Of a DNA stretch of 64,000 nucleotides, positions 17,055 through 30,616 are shown one piece after another. Below the pieces are notes generated by a model. The model worked only from the letters and a program-made list of their open reading frames with translations, did no database searches and had not been told where the DNA came from. Source of the stretch: Sphingomonas vulcanisoli (lineage in GTDB: Bacteria; Pseudomonadota; Alphaproteobacteria; Sphingomonadales; Sphingomonadaceae); the NCBI RefSeq assembly GCF_011761305.1, contig NZ_JAAOZC010000005.1, positions 62,001 to 126,000 of the forward strand, given 5' to 3'. The translations under genes and the position numbers were made by a program. How positions within the stretch are numbered: the stretch's first letter is position 1; each line of letters opens with the position of its first letter.

Positions 17055-19484
17055 ATGCACGCTTCTGCCACGGCGCGGCTCGTCGCCGCGCTTCTCGTCT
17101 CGGTAAGCTCGTTCGCCACGGCCCATGCGCAGGAGACCGCGCCGCCCGCCACGCAAGCCAAGACGCAGGAGCAGGCGATCGATCAGGCGGAACAGAGCCA
17201 ATTGCAGGACATCACCGTCTACGCGCGCAAGCGGCCCGAGAACGTGCAGAATGTGCCGATCCCGGTCACGGTGATCACCCCGCAGGAACTGACGCGGCAG
17301 AACCTCGTCAACTTCACCGATTTTCAATCGAAGCTGCCGGCCTTTTCGGTCTATCTGACCAATCCCAAGCAGCTGAACCTCGGCGTGCGCGGCATCGGCA
17401 ACAACGGGTTCAACACCGACGGCATCGATGGATCGGTCGGCATCTTCGTCGATGGCGTCTATTCGGGCCGGCCGGGCATGGTCTCGACCGATTTCAACGA
17501 TCTTGCCCAGGTCGAACTGTTGCGCGGGCCGCAGGGCACCCTGTTCGGCAAGAACACCACCGCCGGCGCGGTCATCATCAACAGCCTGAAACCGAGCTTC
17601 ACCTTCGGCGGATCGGCCGAAGCGACAGGCGGCAATCAGGGCTTCCATCAGTTCAAGGGCAGCATCACCGGCCCGATCATCGACGGCAAGCTCGCCGCGC
17701 GCCTCTCCGGCTATTACAGCAAGACCGACGGAAATTATCTGAACCTGTTCAATGGCAATTATCAGAATGCGCGCCAGGGCCAGGGCGTCCGAGCGCAATT
17801 GCTCGCCACGCCGACCGAAAACCTCTCGATCCGCCTGATCGGCACCTACAACCACCAGTTCTTCCCGACGACATCGCCGGTCATCACCGCAATCTACAAC
17901 CCGGCGGCGCTGCAGGCGCGGATGACGGCGGCGGGCTATACGCTGCTGACCAGCAACGCGAGCGACCGCTACGTCAACATCAACAGCCGTCTCGATGCCA
18001 AGACCGATACGCGCGCGGTGAGCAGCCAGATCGATTGGGATCTGGGCGCGAAGGGCGCGATCACATCGATCACTGCCTATGAAAAGTGGAAGTGCTTCAC
18101 CAACAACGACAATGATTACACCCAACTCAACGCGATCCCCGATTATGGTTCGTGCAACGCCGAGCATCAATTCAGCCAGGAATTGCGCTGGGCGACCCCC
18201 AAGGATCAGCCGATCGAGGCGACCTTCGGCGGCTTCCTGTCGCGTCAGAGGCTGCAGGTCGATTCGCGCATCCGCTTCGGCGATCAATATTATATCTGGG
18301 CGGCCAACCCGAGTGCGACCGCCTTCCCCAACGTCGCCGGTCGCAGTTGGGCGCAGGGGGCTTACGCGACGCAGATCGCGGGCGTCGGCATCGCCAGCCA
18401 GGCGGTGTTCCACACCAATACCGAGGCAGTGTTCGGCAACGTCACCTGGCATCCCGATGCCGCGCGCCGCTTCGCCGTGGATGGCGGCCTGCGCTACACC
18501 TGGGAGGACAAGTCCGAGCTGTATAATGGCGCGATCACGTCCAACGTGTCGGGCTTAAATCAGGCGCAGCTCAACGTGCTTTCGGCGGCGGGCGCCAACG
18601 CCCAGCTCGGCCATGTCGATCAGAGCATCAAGGATCGTTCGCTCTCGGGTGAAGCGAGCCTGAGCTACAAGCCGATCGATCCGGTGATGCTCTATCTCAA
18701 ATATGCGCGCGGCTATAAATCCAAGGGCTTCAACCTGCTGCCGGAGAATAGCTCCAACCCCGACCCCAACGTCGCCAATGCGGTTTCGTTCGGCGCGACG
18801 CAGGCGATCAAGGGCGAGACCGCCGACAATATCGAAGGCGGCATCAAGAGCGAGTGGTTCAACCACCACCTGCTGCTCAACCTCACCGCCTTCCACACCA
18901 AGGTGAAGAATTATCAGGCGAACGAGGCGGTGGGCGTCGGCAATACCGCGCTCAAATTCCTCGCCAATGTCGGTTCGCTGACCTCGAACGGCGTCGAGTT
19001 GGAGGGTGAGGCGTGGCTGGCCAAGGGCCTCCACGCCAAGGGCTTCGTCAGCTACGATCATGCTTATTATTCATCGTTCAGCAATTCGACCTGCCCGGCC
19101 GAATCGACCGCCACCTCCTGCGATCTCACCGGCCGCACCGTCGCCTGGGCGCCTAAGTGGACCGCCGATCTCACCGTCGATTACAGCCACGAAATCACCG
19201 AAAGCGTGACCGGCTACGGCATGATCGACGCCAATTATCGGACCAAACAGAATTACACGATCACGCTCGATCCGCTCGCCGAGCAGGGTGCCTATGCCTT
19301 GTTCAACGCCCGCGCTGGCGTGCAATTGATGCATGGCACGCTGGATCTGCAGCTGTGGGTCAAGAACCTGGCCAACAAGGCCTATTTCATCAACCTGCTC
19401 GGCCTAACCAAGTCGACCGGAATCGTCCAGGGCTATCCCGGCGATCCGCGGACCTTCGGCGGCACGGTGCGGGTGACCTTCTAG
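17055..19484 (+). CDS. TonB-dependent receptor, large
   Basis: This outer-membrane receptor has about 809 residues. It shows a signal peptide (ARLVAALLVSVSSFATAHAQ), a Gln-rich spacer, a TonB-box-like DITVYARKR, a plug (LGVRGIGNNGFN; VELLRGPQGTLFGKNTTAGAV) and a barrel ending in VRVTF. The plug pattern, with VPIPVTVITPQEL and GPQGTLFGKNTTAGA, is that of the very large sphingomonad receptor group for aromatics, carbohydrates or other nutrients. ATG at 17055 has AGGGG nine bases upstream and is preferred over two nearby upstream starts. The ligand is unknown. It is convergent with the propionate regulator and need not be linked to it. Confidence 0.9.
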   Translation: MHASATARLVAALLVSVSSFATAHAQETAPPATQAKTQEQAIDQAEQSQLQDITVYARKRPENVQNVPIPVTVITPQELTRQNLVNFTDFQSKLPAFSVYLTNPKQLNLGVRGIGNNGFNTDGIDGSVGIFVDGVYSGRPGMVSTDFNDLAQVELLRGPQGTLFGKNTTAGAVIINSLKPSFTFGGSAEATGGNQGFHQFKGSITGPIIDGKLAARLSGYYSKTDGNYLNLFNGNYQNARQGQGVRAQLLATPTENLSIRLIGTYNHQFFPTTSPVITAIYNPAALQARMTAAGYTLLTSNASDRYVNINSRLDAKTDTRAVSSQIDWDLGAKGAITSITAYEKWKCFTNNDNDYTQLNAIPDYGSCNAEHQFSQELRWATPKDQPIEATFGGFLSRQRLQVDSRIRFGDQYYIWAANPSATAFPNVAGRSWAQGAYATQIAGVGIASQAVFHTNTEAVFGNVTWHPDAARRFAVDGGLRYTWEDKSELYNGAITSNVSGLNQAQLNVLSAAGANAQLGHVDQSIKDRSLSGEASLSYKPIDPVMLYLKYARGYKSKGFNLLPENSSNPDPNVANAVSFGATQAIKGETADNIEGGIKSEWFNHHLLLNLTAFHTKVKNYQANEAVGVGNTALKFLANVGSLTSNGVELEGEAWLAKGLHAKGFVSYDHAYYSSFSNSTCPAESTATSCDLTGRTVAWAPKWTADLTVDYSHEITESVTGYGMIDANYRTKQNYTITLDPLAEQGAYALFNARAGVQLMHGTLDLQLWVKNLANKAYFINLLGLTKSTGIVQGYPGDPRTFGGTVRVTF

Positions 19485-19486
19485 GC

Positions 19487-20884
19487 CTACAGCACCCGGT
19501 AGGGCACGACGTCGCGCACGTCGGGATCGATCGCGATCGGGCGATCGGCGGGCGGGAAAGCGCGCTGATCGCAGTCCTCGCGGGGGCAAAGGCGGCAGGA
19601 GATGCCGATCGGGGTCGCCGCTCCGCCGAGATCGAGGCCATCGGCATAGACGAACGCGCTGGCATGCGTCGCCTCGCATCCCAGCGCGACCGCATAGCGG
19701 CGGGCCATACGTTCGTAGCTGCCGGAGGGCTTTACCAGCCCCTTCGCCATCGAGAGATAGCGAACGCCGTCCGGCGTTTCGGCGAGCTGGACGAGGATGC
19801 GATCGGGGATCGCCACCGCCTCATGCACGATCCACAACGGGCAGGCGCCGCCGAACCGTGCGAACTGCAGGCGGGTGGCCGAGTGGCGCTTGGTGATATT
19901 GCCCGCCATATCGACGCGGCAGAAGAAGAACGGCAAACCTCGTGCGCCGGGCTTTTGCAGTGTCGAGAGGCGGTGACAGGCCTGCTCGAAGCTGACCCCG
20001 AAACGCTGGCGGAGCCGATCGATATCATGGCGTACCTCGCGCGCCGAAGTGGCATAGGCAGCGTAAGGCATGAGCAGCGCGCCTGCGGCATAATTGGCCA
20101 GGCCAATGCCCAGCAGGCGGCGGGCCTCTTCGGAGAGCATCGCATCGTTTGTGACATCGGCGATCATCGCGGCGAAGCGCAGCGAGACGAGCTGGTGCGC
20201 GAGCAGGAATCGGCGGGTCGCCGCCGGTTGGCCGGCATTCAGCAACAGCTGCCCGGTAGCGGGATCGAAGTGCCGCAGCGGCCCATCGTCCTCGCTGTTG
20301 GCAACCGTCACGCCGCCCTGCGCCAGCGCGCCAATCAGCGCCTCGGTCGAAACGTGCGGACCGCCGATCCCCTCGGCCAGCGCTTCCGCCGCCTCGTCGA
20401 GCGGGCCGACATAATTGCCCGCGTCGTGAAACCAGTCGCGCACCTCTTCCCACGGCAGACGCCCTGCCCCCTCGACGCCGCTGGCGATCGCCTCATCGGC
20501 GATCTGCCGCTGCGCCTCCGCCGCGCGCCATGCGGCATGGAGCGCGACGAAACGGTCGGCAAGGCCCGGCTGTTGCTCGGCAAGCCGCGACGACATCGGC
20601 GGCAGCTCCGAAAACAGCGGATCGGCGAGCGCGGCGTGGAAGGCTTCGGCGCGCGCCGAAGCGCCCTCCACCACCGGCTGCCAATCGAGCGGAAAGGCAC
20701 GGGTCAGCGCCGCCGCCACCGCCGCCGTTACCGGGCGATCGTCGCTCTCGATCTGCGAAAGATAGCTGACCGAAAGGCCCAGCCGCCGCGCCATCGCCGC
20801 CTGCCCGAGCGCGAGACGATGGCGCAGCGCGCGCAATTCGGCGCCCGCAAAGCGCCGTCGTTTTGGCCTTCCTTCGTTCAGCAT
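19487..20884 (-). CDS. Short-chain acyl-CoA-responsive regulator (ScfR/PrpR-like)
   Basis: This 465-residue transcription factor has an N-terminal XRE-type HTH (about residues 13-60, with [22 protein letters not shown]), a middle domain related to ImmA/IrrE peptidases, and a C-terminal DUF2083-type domain. The protease-like HExxH is degenerate here (LLAHQLVSL), as is usual in this family. The C-terminal CRLCPREDC matches the cysteine cluster that binds Fe-S in the mycobacterial propionate regulator PrpR. The family senses short-chain acyl-CoA and controls propionate genes. It is divergent from pccB with TTYGCAA boxes between them, so control of the pcc/scp genes is likely. The start is the ATG at 20884. 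Confidence 0.88.
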   Translation of the reverse strand: MLNEGRPKRRRFAGAELRALRHRLALGQAAMARRLGLSVSYLSQIESDDRPVTAAVAAALTRAFPLDWQPVVEGASARAEAFHAALADPLFSELPPMSSRLAEQQPGLADRFVALHAAWRAAEAQRQIADEAIASGVEGAGRLPWEEVRDWFHDAGNYVGPLDEAAEALAEGIGGPHVSTEALIGALAQGGVTVANSEDDGPLRHFDPATGQLLLNAGQPAATRRFLLAHQLVSLRFAAMIADVTNDAMLSEEARRLLGIGLANYAAGALLMPYAAYATSAREVRHDIDRLRQRFGVSFEQACHRLSTLQKPGARGLPFFFCRVDMAGNITKRHSATRLQFARFGGACPLWIVHEAVAIPDRILVQLAETPDGVRYLSMAKGLVKPSGSYERMARRYAVALGCEATHASAFVYADGLDLGGAATPIGISCRLCPREDCDQRAFPPADRPIAIDPDVRDVVPYRVL

Positions 20885-20926
20885 TTGCAAACTCTCGCTT
20901 CGCAACTTCGCAATTTCACATTTGCA
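20884..20926. promoter_or_regulatory. Candidate operator boxes TTYGCAA between regulator and pccB
   Basis: Four related boxes occur in 43 bases: TTTGCAA at 20884-20890, TTCGCAA at 20899-20905, TTCGCAA at 20907-20913 and TTTGCA at 20921-20926. RamB/PrpR-type regulators in actinobacteria bind TTTGCAAA-like sites, so these are good candidates for the neighbouring regulator's operator. The first box overlaps the regulator's own start codon, which would fit autoregulation. Confidence 0.5.
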
Positions 20927-20982
20927 TGCACGCCACAAGGCTGGAAAGGCGGGCTCAGCAATCGAATGCCCGAAGGACGGAA

Positions 20983-22515
20983 ATGCTCGCGACCCTGCAG
21001 AAGCTGGAAAACAAGCGCCATCAGGCGGCGATGGGCGGCGGCCAGGCCCGCATCGATGCCCAGCACAAGAAGGGCCGGCTGACCGCACGCGAGCGCGTGG
21101 CGGTGCTGCTCGATCCCGGCAGTTTCGAAGAATATGACATGTACGTCGAGCATAATTGCGTCGATTTCGGGATGCAGGATCAGGTGATCCCGGGCGATGG
21201 CGTCGTCACCGGATCGGGCACGATCAACGGCCGGCTGGCGTTCGTGTTCAGCCAGGATTTCACCGTATTCGGCGGCTCGCTTTCGGAGCGGCACGCGCAG
21301 AAGATCTGCAAGATCATGGACATGGCGCTGAAGGTCGGCGCGCCGGTGATCGGGCTCAACGACAGCGGCGGCGCGCGCATCCAGGAGGGTGTCGCCAGCC
21401 TCGGCGGCTATGCCGAGGTATTCCAGCGCAATGTCCTCGCTTCGGGCGTGGTGCCGCAGATCAGCGTGATCATGGGCCCGTGCGCGGGCGGCGCGGTCTA
21501 TTCGCCGGCGATGACCGACTTCATCTTCATGGTGAAGGATTCGAGCTTCATGTTCGTCACCGGGCCGGACGTGGTGAAGACCGTCACCAACGAGGTGGTG
21601 ACGCAGGAAGAATTGGGCGGCGCGGTCACCCACTCGACCAAATCCTCGGTCGCCGACCTGGCGCTGGAGAATGACATCGAGGCGCTGGTCGCGGTGCGCG
21701 ATTTCGTCGATTTCCTGCCGCTTTCCAACCGCCACGACGTGCCCGAACGACCCACGGAAGACCCCTGGGACAGGATCGACGAGAGCCTAGATACGCTGAT
21801 CCCCGACAGCGCCAACAAGCCCTATGATATGAAGGAGCTGATCAAGAAGGTCGTCGACGAGGGCGATTTCTTCGAAGTGCAGCCGACCCACGCCGCCAAT
21901 ATTGTGATCGGCTTCGGCCGGATCGACGGACGCACGGTAGGAATCGTCGCCAACCAGCCGATGGTGATGGCGGGCGTGCTGGATATCAACAGCTCCAAGA
22001 AGGCGGCGCGCTTCATCCGCTTCTGCGACGCCTTTGACATCCCGCTCGTGACGTTCGTCGATGTCCCCGGCTTCCTGCCCGGCGTCGCGCAGGAGCATAA
22101 CGGCATCATCAAGCACGGCGCGAAGCTGCTGTTCGCTTATGCCGAGGCGACCGTGCCGAAGATCACCGTCATCACCCGCAAGGCCTATGGCGGCGCCTAT
22201 GACGTTATGAGCTCCAAGCATCTGCGCGGCGATCTCAACTATGCCTGGCCCACCGCCGAGATCGCGGTGATGGGCGCAAAAGGCGCGGTCGAGATCATCT
22301 TCCGCAAGGACATCGGCGATCCGGAGAAGATCGCCGCACGCACCAGGGAATATGAGGAGCGCTTCGCCAACCCCTTCGTCGCGGCGAGCAAGGGCTTCAT
22401 CGATGAAGTGATCATGCCCCACTCCACCCGCCGCCGCATCGCCCTCGGTCTCAAGAAGCTCAAGAACAAGCAGCTCGAGAACCCTTGGAAGAAGCACGAC
22501 AATATTCCGCTGTGA
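20983..22515 (+). CDS. pccB: Propionyl-CoA carboxylase beta (carboxyltransferase) subunit
   Basis: This 510-residue carboxyltransferase transfers CO2 from biotin to propionyl-CoA, giving methylmalonyl-CoA. It carries the two crotonase-fold halves, with GGARIQEGV and [16 protein letters not shown] in the first and [38 protein letters not shown] in the second. The ATG has AAGGA upstream; the frame extends further but without an SD. It opens the propionate gene run and is divergent from the regulator. The biotin subunit pccA lies 4 kb downstream on the same strand. Confidence 0.95.
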   Translation: MLATLQKLENKRHQAAMGGGQARIDAQHKKGRLTARERVAVLLDPGSFEEYDMYVEHNCVDFGMQDQVIPGDGVVTGSGTINGRLAFVFSQDFTVFGGSLSERHAQKICKIMDMALKVGAPVIGLNDSGGARIQEGVASLGGYAEVFQRNVLASGVVPQISVIMGPCAGGAVYSPAMTDFIFMVKDSSFMFVTGPDVVKTVTNEVVTQEELGGAVTHSTKSSVADLALENDIEALVAVRDFVDFLPLSNRHDVPERPTEDPWDRIDESLDTLIPDSANKPYDMKELIKKVVDEGDFFEVQPTHAANIVIGFGRIDGRTVGIVANQPMVMAGVLDINSSKKAARFIRFCDAFDIPLVTFVDVPGFLPGVAQEHNGIIKHGAKLLFAYAEATVPKITVITRKAYGGAYDVMSSKHLRGDLNYAWPTAEIAVMGAKGAVEIIFRKDIGDPEKIAARTREYEERFANPFVAASKGFIDEVIMPHSTRRRIALGLKKLKNKQLENPWKKHDNIPL

Positions 22516-22748
22516 GTGAAAAGCTGTTCCCCTATATCGCTGCCGCCACCGTCGCGGTTATCTGCGCTGTCAACGTGCGCGCCGGCCTGCGAGATCTGCA
22601 GCTGGGAAAAGCGGATTGGAACGGTCGGGGGGCGACGATCGGGCGCGATCGCTGGCCACTCGTTTTTTGGTCCGTTGTGGTCAGCAAATTCGCAAGCGCT
22701 CCGTTGGCCTGCGCTATGCTGTTCGCAATCATCCGATCTGGCAAATAG
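22512..22748 (+). CDS. Small membrane protein of unknown function
   Basis: This 78-residue protein is read from a GTG that overlaps the pccB stop by four bases. It has two hydrophobic segments ([18 protein letters not shown] and [15 protein letters not shown]) with a charged loop between, so it is probably an inner-membrane protein with two passes. The family is not recognised. The position inside the propionate operon suggests co-translation with pccB, but no role can be inferred. Confidence 0.55.
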   Translation: MSEKLFPYIAAATVAVICAVNVRAGLRDLQLGKADWNGRGATIGRDRWPLVFWSVVVSKFASAPLACAMLFAIIRSGK

Positions 22749-22758
22749 GAGAGATGCG

Positions 22759-23202
22759 TTGAAGCTGGGGCGGCTCAATCACATCGGGATTGCAACGCCA
22801 TCGCTTGAGGCGTCGATCGCTTATTATCGTGAGGTGATGGGCGCGACGAAGGTTCATGCGCCGTTCGATCTGCCCGCGCAGGGAGTGAAGGTCTGCTTCG
22901 TGGATACGCCGGGTGAGAACGGCTCGGCCGGAACACAGATCGAGCTGATCGAGCCTTATGATGAGACCAGCACGATCACCGGCTTCCTCGCCAAGAACCC
23001 GGCCGGGGGCCAGCATCATATGTGCTATGAGGTGGCCGATATCCACGAGGCCAAGGCGTGGTTCGAGGGGCTTGGGTGCCGCGTTCTGGGCGAGCCACGG
23101 ATCGGCGCGCACGGCACTTTGATCTTCTTCGTCCACCCCAAGGACATGAACGGCGTGCTGACCGAGATCATGGAAACGCCGAAAGAAGGCGCGGCGCATT
23201 GA
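22759..23202 (+). CDS. mce: Methylmalonyl-CoA epimerase
   Basis: This 147-residue vicinal-oxygen-chelate protein interconverts (S)- and (R)-methylmalonyl-CoA between PccAB and the mutase. Both halves of the fold are seen: LGRLNHIGIATPSLEASIAYY and GQHHMCYEVADI, with metal ligands His in NHIGIA, His in HHMCYEV and Glu in LTEIME. The start is a TTG with AGGAGAG directly upstream; no in-frame ATG is available before the fold begins. Its end overlaps the next gene's TTG start. Confidence 0.93.
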   Translation: MKLGRLNHIGIATPSLEASIAYYREVMGATKVHAPFDLPAQGVKVCFVDTPGENGSAGTQIELIEPYDETSTITGFLAKNPAGGQHHMCYEVADIHEAKAWFEGLGCRVLGEPRIGAHGTLIFFVHPKDMNGVLTEIMETPKEGAAH

Positions 23203-23987
23203 GCGATTTCGCTACCCTCAGGCTCGAGCAGGGTGGCGCCGTCGCGACGATCACGCTGACGCGCGCCGATCGCCTCAACGCGATCAACCTTGCGATGTTC
23301 GCCGATCTGGACGGTGCGCTGGATGCCGCCATCGCAGGCGGCGCGCGGGCGCTGGTGTTGACCGGCGAGGGCCGCGCTTTCTGCTCGGGGCTCGATCTGA
23401 TCGGCGCGACACCGGACGGTCGCGTGCCGGATGCGCTGGGGCCGATCGTCGATGATTACTTCAATCCGCTGGCGATGCGATTGGCGAACCTGCCGATCCC
23501 GATCCTCACCGCGGTCAACGGACCGGCGGCGGGCGCGGGCTGCTCGCTCGCTCTCGCTGGCGATATCGTCGTGATGGCGCGATCGGCCTATTTGCAGGCG
23601 GCCTTTGTCAACATCGGGCTGGTGCCCGATACCGGCGCGAGCTGGCTGATCGCCAAGGGCGCCGGCCGCGCCAAGGCGCTCGAGATGATGCTGCTCGGCG
23701 AGAAGCTGCAGGCCGAAGATGCGTTGGCGACCGGGCTGGTAACGCGGGTCGTTGACGATGCGGCGCTGCCGGCAGAGGCCGTGGCGCTCGCCACCCGGCT
23801 GGCCGAGGGGCCGACGGTTGCGATCGGCCTGATTCGGCGGCAGGTGCAAGCGGCGCTCACCGCCACGCTGGAGGAGACGCTAAAGATCGAGCGCAACCAT
23901 CAGGACATCGCCGGCCGCACCCGCGATTTCCGCGAGGCGCTGACGGCGTTCGGCGAAAAACGCGCGCCGCAGTTCGAGGGCCGCTGA
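23199..23987 (+). CDS. Enoyl-CoA hydratase/isomerase family protein
   Basis: This 262-residue crotonase-fold protein has [10 protein letters not shown] and [21 protein letters not shown] as oxyanion-hole blocks and [10 protein letters not shown] near the active site. The TTG start overlaps the epimerase stop by four bases (TTGA). Asp in PDTGAS replaces the Glu seen at one catalytic position of typical hydratases, so isomerase or other activity is possible. It may feed propionyl-CoA from branched-chain or fatty-acid breakdown into the run. Confidence 0.88.
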   Translation: MSDFATLRLEQGGAVATITLTRADRLNAINLAMFADLDGALDAAIAGGARALVLTGEGRAFCSGLDLIGATPDGRVPDALGPIVDDYFNPLAMRLANLPIPILTAVNGPAAGAGCSLALAGDIVVMARSAYLQAAFVNIGLVPDTGASWLIAKGAGRAKALEMMLLGEKLQAEDALATGLVTRVVDDAALPAEAVALATRLAEGPTVAIGLIRRQVQAALTATLEETLKIERNHQDIAGRTRDFREALTAFGEKRAPQFEGR

Positions 23988-24016
23988 GATGGATGGATCG
24001 CTCTCTTTCGCCTGTC

Positions 24017-24094
24017 CTGAGCCTGTCGAAGGACTGTCCTTCTCCTCGACGCAAAGAACAAAGCAGGGCTTCGACAAGCTCAGCCCGAGCGGAG
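24017..24094. repeat. Inverted-repeat element, family E (CTGAGCNTGTCGAAG)
   Basis: The arms CTGAGCCTGTCGAAG (24017-24031) and CTTCGACAAGCTCAG (24069-24083) are inverted, with one mismatch. The right end continues CCCGAGCGGAG, and its GGAG forms the scpA SD. A second copy of the family lies at 51796-51880. Confidence 0.85.
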
Positions 24095-24100
24095 TTGCTT

Positions 24101-26383
<2,283 letters not shown>

Positions 26384-26390
26384 TCTCTTC

Positions 26391-26483
26391 CCGTCATGCC
26401 GGACGTGTTCCGGCATCCACCCATCAACTTGAGCCGTCGGTGCTTGTGGCACGGTGGACCCCGGAACACGTCCGGGGTGACGG
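26391..26483. repeat. Inverted-repeat element, family H, between scpA and pccA
   Basis: CCGTCATGCCGGACGTGTTCCGG (26391-26413) and the complement of CCGGAACACGTCCGGGGTGACGG (26461-26483) match at 21 of 23 bases. It fills the gap between scpA and pccA. Confidence 0.85.
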
Positions 26484-26499
26484 TCACCTGGAGCAATAA

Positions 26500-28494
<1,995 letters not shown>

Positions 28495-28561
28495 GATCGG
28501 CGGCGGCCGCAAACTCAGGGTTGCGCCTCACGCCACCCTCGACTAGTGGACCACCTCCCAA

Positions 28562-28638
28562 GCGCCCGTAGCTCAGCTGGATAGAGCATCAGACTACGAA
28601 TCTGAGGGTCGGACGTTCGAATCGTTCCGGGCGCACCA
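28562..28638 (+). tRNA. tRNA-Arg(ACG)
   Basis: The acceptor stem GCGCCCG pairs with CGGGCGC, the D-arm contains TAGCTCAGCTGGATAGAGC, the anticodon stem TCAGA/TCTGA encloses CTACGAA with anticodon ACG, and the T-arm contains GTTCGAATC. The discriminator A and CCA are encoded. The 77-base length is normal. ACG is normally edited to ICG. Confidence 0.97.
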
Positions 28639-29262
28639 ATTTCTCCATTTTGGTGGGGCATCTTAAAAACCTAGCTAAATTGACCTTGTCGGGTCCGAAA
28701 CGCTGTTACAGTTTACTTTGACGGGGTACTCCTACCGATAAGACCGTTAGGGTCGGAGCTTGCGGATAACGAGATCGCAGACCTCGACGAGCAACTGCGG
28801 TTTTCATCTTACAGTACCTCGGTTGAAATTAAGACCGGTCAGGTTCTTGCCAGCACTTTGGGCAGGACGCTCAGATCGACGACGATTTTTCGAGGCATAG
28901 CTCGACAACTCGTGGCCAAAGCGCAGCGCGAGCGATATCGGCTCATGCGTCACATCGCATCGGAGCCCGACAGCCTTTCGCACAGATGAGCCGTTGTTCG
29001 ATCTTAAGGTGCCAACTCGCCCAACCTCGGCGGTACGGACAGCCCACGCAACTAGTCCGTCCGTCTTCGCTCGCGATCTCGATGATCTCGCGCTGTTGAT
29101 CCTGCGCGGGAACGAGCGTGTGCACGGCCGCCGTTACACGCTTCTGATCGACGCGCACGCCAGCCGTGCGAGAAAGCGGAGTTGGTCGACAAATAGGCTA
29201 CGAGCTAAATCCTGCACGGCGCGATTGATGCGACGGGATCGGGTAAGCCCGCTGGCGGCGCT
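28639..29262. other. Gene-poor stretch downstream of tRNA-Arg
   Basis: The roughly 620 bases between tRNA-Arg and the acyltransferase hold no supported gene. A stop-to-stop frame of about 100 codons (28686 to about 28987, reading VTVYFDGVLLP and later VAKAQRERYRLMRH) has no ATG, GTG or TTG in a reasonable place. A relic gene or a missed non-coding RNA is possible. No integrase or attachment repeat was seen. Confidence 0.45.
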
Positions 29263-30333
29263 TCAACCAGTACCGAGCCGTCCGTGGACCTTTACCAGCC
29301 GCTCTTTCACGCTCAACAGGGGACGCTCCACATAGCGGAAAGAGAGCGCCGCCACCGCCAGCGTGATCGGGATATTGGACAGCAGCCAGAAGCCTCTGAA
29401 ACCATAGAAACTCTGCAAACCCAGCAATGGATAATGCCATAGATAGACACCATAAGAGATGCGCCCAAGTTTCACTATCGGCGGCGAAATCAGCCATCCG
29501 GCCAGCAGCTGTGATTCGATCGCCAGGATGAGCACACTGCTTAGCAGGCCGACGACGGCGATCATCACTGCCATCGCCCGCGCATGATCGCCCGAAGGCG
29601 CAAAGAGAATGGCGGCAAGGCCGAAAGTAGCTAACGGCCAAGCGCGTCGGATTACCGTCGCTGCCGATCCATGCAGCCTTGCGCCCGCAAGGCTAACGGC
29701 GCAGCCCAGCAGCAGCAGATCGATGCGACATTCCAAACTGTTGTAAATCCAGTTGGCCGATGCGTCATGCCAGGCTAGCCAGATCCGCCAAGCCGTACCG
29801 GAAGCAGCACATACGGCAGCGATAAGCAGCCACCAGCGCCGCGGGGTGAGCACCAGCACCATTGGCCATAGAAAGTAAAATTGCTCCTCGATCGAAAGCG
29901 ACCAAGTATGCCCGAGAAAGCCTTCGCCCGTCCAATGGAAGATACGGTTGTAGTTCATGAAATAGAGGGCCGAGGCCACGATTGCGCCGAGCATCCCGGG
30001 TCTGACCCGCGATTCCAGCGCATACCATAGCAGGCTAGCGACGAGCAGCAGCCACAGGGCGGGTGCCAATCGCAGAAAGCGGCGTGCGTAGAAGCTCGGC
30101 AATTTGATGCGACCGTACACCGCATGCTCCTGCGCGAGCACGCCGGTAATTAGATAGCCTGACAACACGAAGAAAATATCGACGCCGATCACGCCGTTGT
30201 AGAAATGGATCGCATCAAGGTGCGATAGCCAAACTAGCGATACGGCAACGGCGCGCAGCCCATCGAAACCCGCGCGATAACTTTCTTTCGCGTTTTCCGG
30301 CGGAGCCGGCACCATTCGTGATGCGGTCTGCAT
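29263..30333 (-). CDS. Acyltransferase 3 family membrane protein
   Basis: This 356-residue polytopic membrane protein carries the acyltransferase-3 hallmarks: FDGLRAVAVSLVWLSHL with the catalytic-type His, FYNGVIGVDIFFVLSGYLI, and SLSIEEQFYFLWP. Such enzymes O-acetylate or succinylate surface polysaccharides or lipids. ATG 30333 has AGGGA eight bases upstream, so the extra N-terminal residues of the longer frame were dropped. It follows the O-antigen-ligase-like gene on the same strand, with 283 bases between them. Confidence 0.88.
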   Translation of the reverse strand: MQTASRMVPAPPENAKESYRAGFDGLRAVAVSLVWLSHLDAIHFYNGVIGVDIFFVLSGYLITGVLAQEHAVYGRIKLPSFYARRFLRLAPALWLLLVASLLWYALESRVRPGMLGAIVASALYFMNYNRIFHWTGEGFLGHTWSLSIEEQFYFLWPMVLVLTPRRWWLLIAAVCAASGTAWRIWLAWHDASANWIYNSLECRIDLLLLGCAVSLAGARLHGSAATVIRRAWPLATFGLAAILFAPSGDHARAMAVMIAVVGLLSSVLILAIESQLLAGWLISPPIVKLGRISYGVYLWHYPLLGLQSFYGFRGFWLLSNIPITLAVAALSFRYVERPLLSVKERLVKVHGRLGTG

Positions 30334-30616
30334 TTCGATCGTCCCTTTTTCATTCGCATGGAGCGCCCGTGACCTGCTCCCTAATACGATCATCATGTCT
30401 CGGCACCCGGATGGGCTCACACTGGTTGAACTGCCTGCGCTTCGATGCACCTTCGTAAGGGCCCATCGTCAAATCGGACCGCCATCACAGTCAGAGCCGC
30501 CGCTTCACCTAGTCGAGAAGTGGTTATTTCCTAGGATCCGCCGCAGGAGAGATCATTGGAAAGATACGCGGCCGCTCATTGAAAAAGCGGTGACCGTCGC
30601 GCCTTGAGCACCGTGT

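Noticed and set aside
28562-29262. Integrated island at the tRNA-Arg 3' end
   Set aside because: No integrase, attachment repeat or foreign gene was seen, and the next gene is an ordinary acyltransferase.
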